Source: Symsagittifera roscoffensis (Eukaryota; Xenacoelomorpha; Acoela; Convolutidae). Taken from it: DNA of 64,000 nucleotides. The stretch lies in contig NC_087063.1 in NCBI RefSeq assembly GCF_963678635.1, forward strand, positions 71,321,617 to 71,385,616, read 5' to 3'. The position numbers and the translations under genes were made by a program. Shown here in pieces: positions 61,618 through 64,000 of the stretch. The stretch's first letter is position 1; each line of letters starts with the position of its first letter. The notes beneath the pieces were generated by a model that had not been told where the DNA came from, searched no databases, and saw only the letters and a program-made list of their open reading frames with translations.

Positions 61618-62183
61618 TGTACCAAAGCAAAGGGTCATAAAGCATTGAAGTTGACCCTAGACCGTTTAATTGTTACTGGTTGTCCCCCTGAAAATTCTTC
61701 CAGAGCTATTCAGGTGTCGATTTAGCTTCGCACGCTTTGATCTCTGACATGGGGAAGAGAAGAACTGGCACCACTCTCTAGCCGCACAATACTCCTCTAT
61801 TTCTTTTTCATCCTCAATTCGTCAAGGGGAAGTAGAATGAGACAAATTTGCGTGGCACTAGCCATAGTGGAAGCAGCCAATATCAGCCATCAAACTGTAA
61901 TTATGCGCTAGCTAAAATAAGATTTGTTCAGCTCGAATTGGATCTGAATGTCTCGCATGACTGACTTATTCTACTGAACAGTATAATGCTTAATAGGCAA
62001 TAAAATGAACCTGAAAATCCACGGTCTCTGAACTGGGTGACATGCTCCAAAGAGCACAAATTAGAAGCCGTCACTTTGATTGGTTGAATCAAAAGTAAAA
62101 CCACGTCAATTCGTTTCTAATTCTCAACATGGCAGTGCTTAGTTATGTGTATTTGTGTGTTGTTGGTATTTGACGGAAATCCA
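61618..62183. other. region between VPS15 and the next gene
   Basis: Apart from the AATAAA at 61999, nothing is recognised. The AT content is slightly lower than in the introns. It probably holds the VPS15 3' end and the promoter or 5' leader of the next gene. Confidence 0.4.
61999..62004 (+). terminator. candidate polyadenylation signal of VPS15
   Basis: AATAAA in GGCAATAAAATGAACC, located after the proposed last exon and before the next gene. Confidence 0.45.
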
Positions 62184-63014
62184 ATGGGTAGTGCTCAGAA
62201 CTTCAAACTGAATAATCATCATCCGGCTCACAAGAAGGGTGGTGGCAGTGAGTACGGGTTCCTACCCAGAGTGATTCCAGACAAGCACAGCCGACAACTA
62301 CAACTGAAATCGAACTGGGATGTGGTGGAGAAGCTGGCGGATGGTACAACGAACACGTTAAGTCCCCCTCAGAAGAGCGAACTGACTACCTCTTATAACA
62401 TCTTGCCCAAACAGCCATTGGATGGAGTAACAGAGGAGGGCAGACGCAGTTTTGACGCACAAAGCATGCGTCTACTCAGTATGAAACACGACATGAACAA
62501 AAGCTCATCCAATTATGTGTTCAACGCCAACAATATGGTGTCTTCTTTTATTCGTCATCAGCAGACTGGCCAGTTGCAGCCATTGAGGAGAGGAACGAGG
62601 GCGACTCAGGTAAACGGCTTCGACCTCAGCTCTAACCACAAGTTAAACATGAACAGCAAAAGGCACTCTTTGGAAAACCCCTTTCAGTATCCGGTATCCT
62701 TTCCCCCAGTTTCAAGTCAGCGTCAAGAATGGGCGCACAGATTCGGCGTAGATATGAGCGGAGCGTCGGAAAAATTGCAGGTTGTTCCGAGGCCGAAGAA
62801 AGTGAACTATCAGCAGATCATGCGTGAACAGCGTGAGAATCGTGCGAGGCTGAGACGGCAAGCTCAGATCAAACTCAAGTGGAAGGGAGCTTACGAACGG
62901 ATTGTGCAAGATAGAAGAACGAGACGGGAAAGAGTGTATACTATGTTCGATAAGTGTTGTCAAGATCTGTTGAAGAAGCATTACTCCAGGAAGGACAGAA
63001 GACTGTCGGAACAG
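62184..63014 (+). CDS. unrecognised basic protein, first visible exon
   Basis: I do not recognise the family. From the Met at 62184 (MGSAQNFKLNN; another in-frame Met lies at 62145) the exon gives 277 codons and ends at CAG|GTGAGT. The first half is Ser/Asn/His-rich and likely disordered; the second half is strongly basic and helical (IMREQRENRARLRRQAQIKL, ERIVQDRRTRRERVYTMFDK), a probable coiled coil. MGS could be a myristoylation site. Host origin is supported by GC content and codon use like the VPS15 exons and by the matching next exon. An upstream exon splicing into this one is possible. Confidence 0.7.
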
Positions 63015-63831
63015 GTGAGTTAGCATGATAAAAATAGATAGATTTGGAGGACTGGAAATTCGGACGTGGCTATATTTATTTCACAAAGCCAAACAACAAT
63101 TGTTTCCAATTTTCATAAAATTAAATGTGAACTATTGTTTCTGATACTGATTTTCCTATCGTCTTAAATGCCTGCCCCCAAATAGATGATAGCGTTTTAA
63201 GGCCCATGAGGCTAAACAGCAGTATACTCTCCCAATGTTGCTCTCATTCCGAACTGATTGGCATGGACTCGAATTAAAAGCTGCGTTTAAAGTTGGGTTG
63301 ATTCTAATTTTAAAACACTGGTGGCATAAAACGATTGTAAAACTACCCTTTCTTTTTAGAGGTATGATTATAACTTAAGGATATGTTTTTTATTGAAACA
63401 ATTATTATGAAGGAGGGAAAGAACAAAGACACTTAGTGTTAATATGTTAAGATGTTGAAACCTCTTTGTGCCTCCTTGACAGTAGCGTGCGGGGATGGGG
63501 GTTTGCGACCGCCCCCTTCCTCAATTCTGGTTTCCATTTTTTTAAAATTCGGCGCCAATATAGCTATTTTGAGTGGGGTTCGCGCGCCGAAAAAAAACCA
63601 AGTTTTTTTGGTCAAAATTTTCCAGAAAGTTCCTAAAAACGCCTTTTTTGGCCTGTTTTTTGAAAAATTTGCTTGCGAAGCGGAAAATTTTTGGCAAAAT
63701 TGGGTCCTTGTAGTTCCCCCCTAGAAAACTGCTCACTGATAAGGCTTGCTTGTATTCTTGACTAGTGCTAAAGTGTCGACGTCATCTCTTTTCTCCCCTC
63801 TGTTGATGTTGACTGTTACCTGTTGTTGTAG
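63015..63831. other. intron with a family C piece
   Basis: About 63480-63725 is a family C-related element (TTCGCGCGCCGAAAAAAAAC and CAAAATTTTCCAGAAAGTTC). The rest is unassigned. Confidence 0.55.
63480..63725. repeat. family C-related element, third copy
   Basis: Starts CAGTAGCGTGCGGGGATGG and shares GCCAATATAGCTATTTTGAG, the GCGCGCCG/AAAA block and GGCCTGTTTTTTGAAAAATT with 55899-56225. Confidence 0.6.
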
Positions 63832-63975
63832 TATGGGGTGTTGATGGCGGAGATGAACAAGGTGCTGCATAGTGACTGGCAGGCGCAGAGAGAAAAGGTG
63901 GACATGGGCTCAGTGCTTAAATCCATAGACCGCAAACACAAGGCTCAACAACACCAGGAGATGATACGCACTGTG
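63832..63975 (+). CDS. unrecognised basic protein, second visible exon
   Basis: The 48-codon exon joins in phase 0 after the previous one: YGVLMAEMNKVLHSDWQAQR then KVDMGSVLKSIDRKHKAQQH. Acceptor TGTTGTTGTAG, donor GTG|GTAAGT. The same helical, Lys/Gln/Arg-rich character continues. The gene runs past the right edge of the window. Confidence 0.75.
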
Positions 63976-64000
63976 GTAAGTTCACAGTCAGTCCGGCTTT

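Noticed and set aside
62128-62172. ATG at 62128 as start of the last gene
   Set aside because: Its frame meets a stop after 14 codons; it does not join the long open frame.
1-64000. CRISPR arrays, operons or prokaryotic signals
   Set aside because: Genes have spliceosomal introns and eukaryotic retroelements; the tandem repeats present are satellites or element leaders, not spacer-repeat arrays.

Overview
This is nuclear DNA from an animal, almost certainly an invertebrate; the phylum cannot be fixed from the sequence. It is AT-rich, host genes are split by GT-AG introns, and about half or more of the window is transposable elements. Two host genes are recognised and a third begins at the right edge. 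All three lie on the plus strand.

Layout. 1-3.84 kb: a decayed, edge-truncated Ty3/gypsy element (minus strand). 4.2-8.6 kb: intergenic DNA with two long palindromes, a decayed Penelope-like element (plus) and a doubtful small ORF. 10,045-16,491: a complete four-exon gene for a tail-anchored non-receptor tyrosine phosphatase of the PTP1B/TC-PTP (PTPN1/PTPN2) type; the four exons join in phase to 401 codons plus stop. 16.5-21.3 kb: repeats, including a ~165-bp satellite with a 493-bp higher-order unit. 21,333-61,129 (probably to 61,617): a VPS15/PIK3R4 gene spread over 40 kb, with fifteen well-supported exons joining in phase and a proposed sixteenth. It encodes the VPS15 kinase-like domain, the HEAT-type helical region and most of the WD40 propeller. 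62,184 to the right edge: the first exons of an unrecognised, basic, Arg/Lys/Gln-rich protein.

The VPS15 introns hold three large retroelements, all antisense to the gene. Intron 1 has a 9.8-kb BEL/Pao element with near-identical LTRs and a 5-bp target duplication. Intron 5 has a two-ORF LINE with both ORFs open. Intron 10 has a related but broken LINE. The remaining intron space is filled with several families of short non-autonomous elements (called A to H here), often nested, plus tRNA-derived SINE-like pieces.

The two recognised genes have no obvious pathway link: PTP1B-type enzymes dephosphorylate receptor tyrosine kinases at the ER, while VPS15 is the regulatory subunit of the class III PI3-kinase VPS34 complex in autophagy and endosomal sorting. 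The strongest candidates for something new are in the BEL/Pao element: an extra 245-codon ORF upstream of gag, a tRNA-like A box/B box inside each LTR, and a 65-bp tandem array abutting the primer-binding site. Next are the apparent loss of the last VPS15 propeller blades and the satellite that appears to have grown inside a short TIR element.
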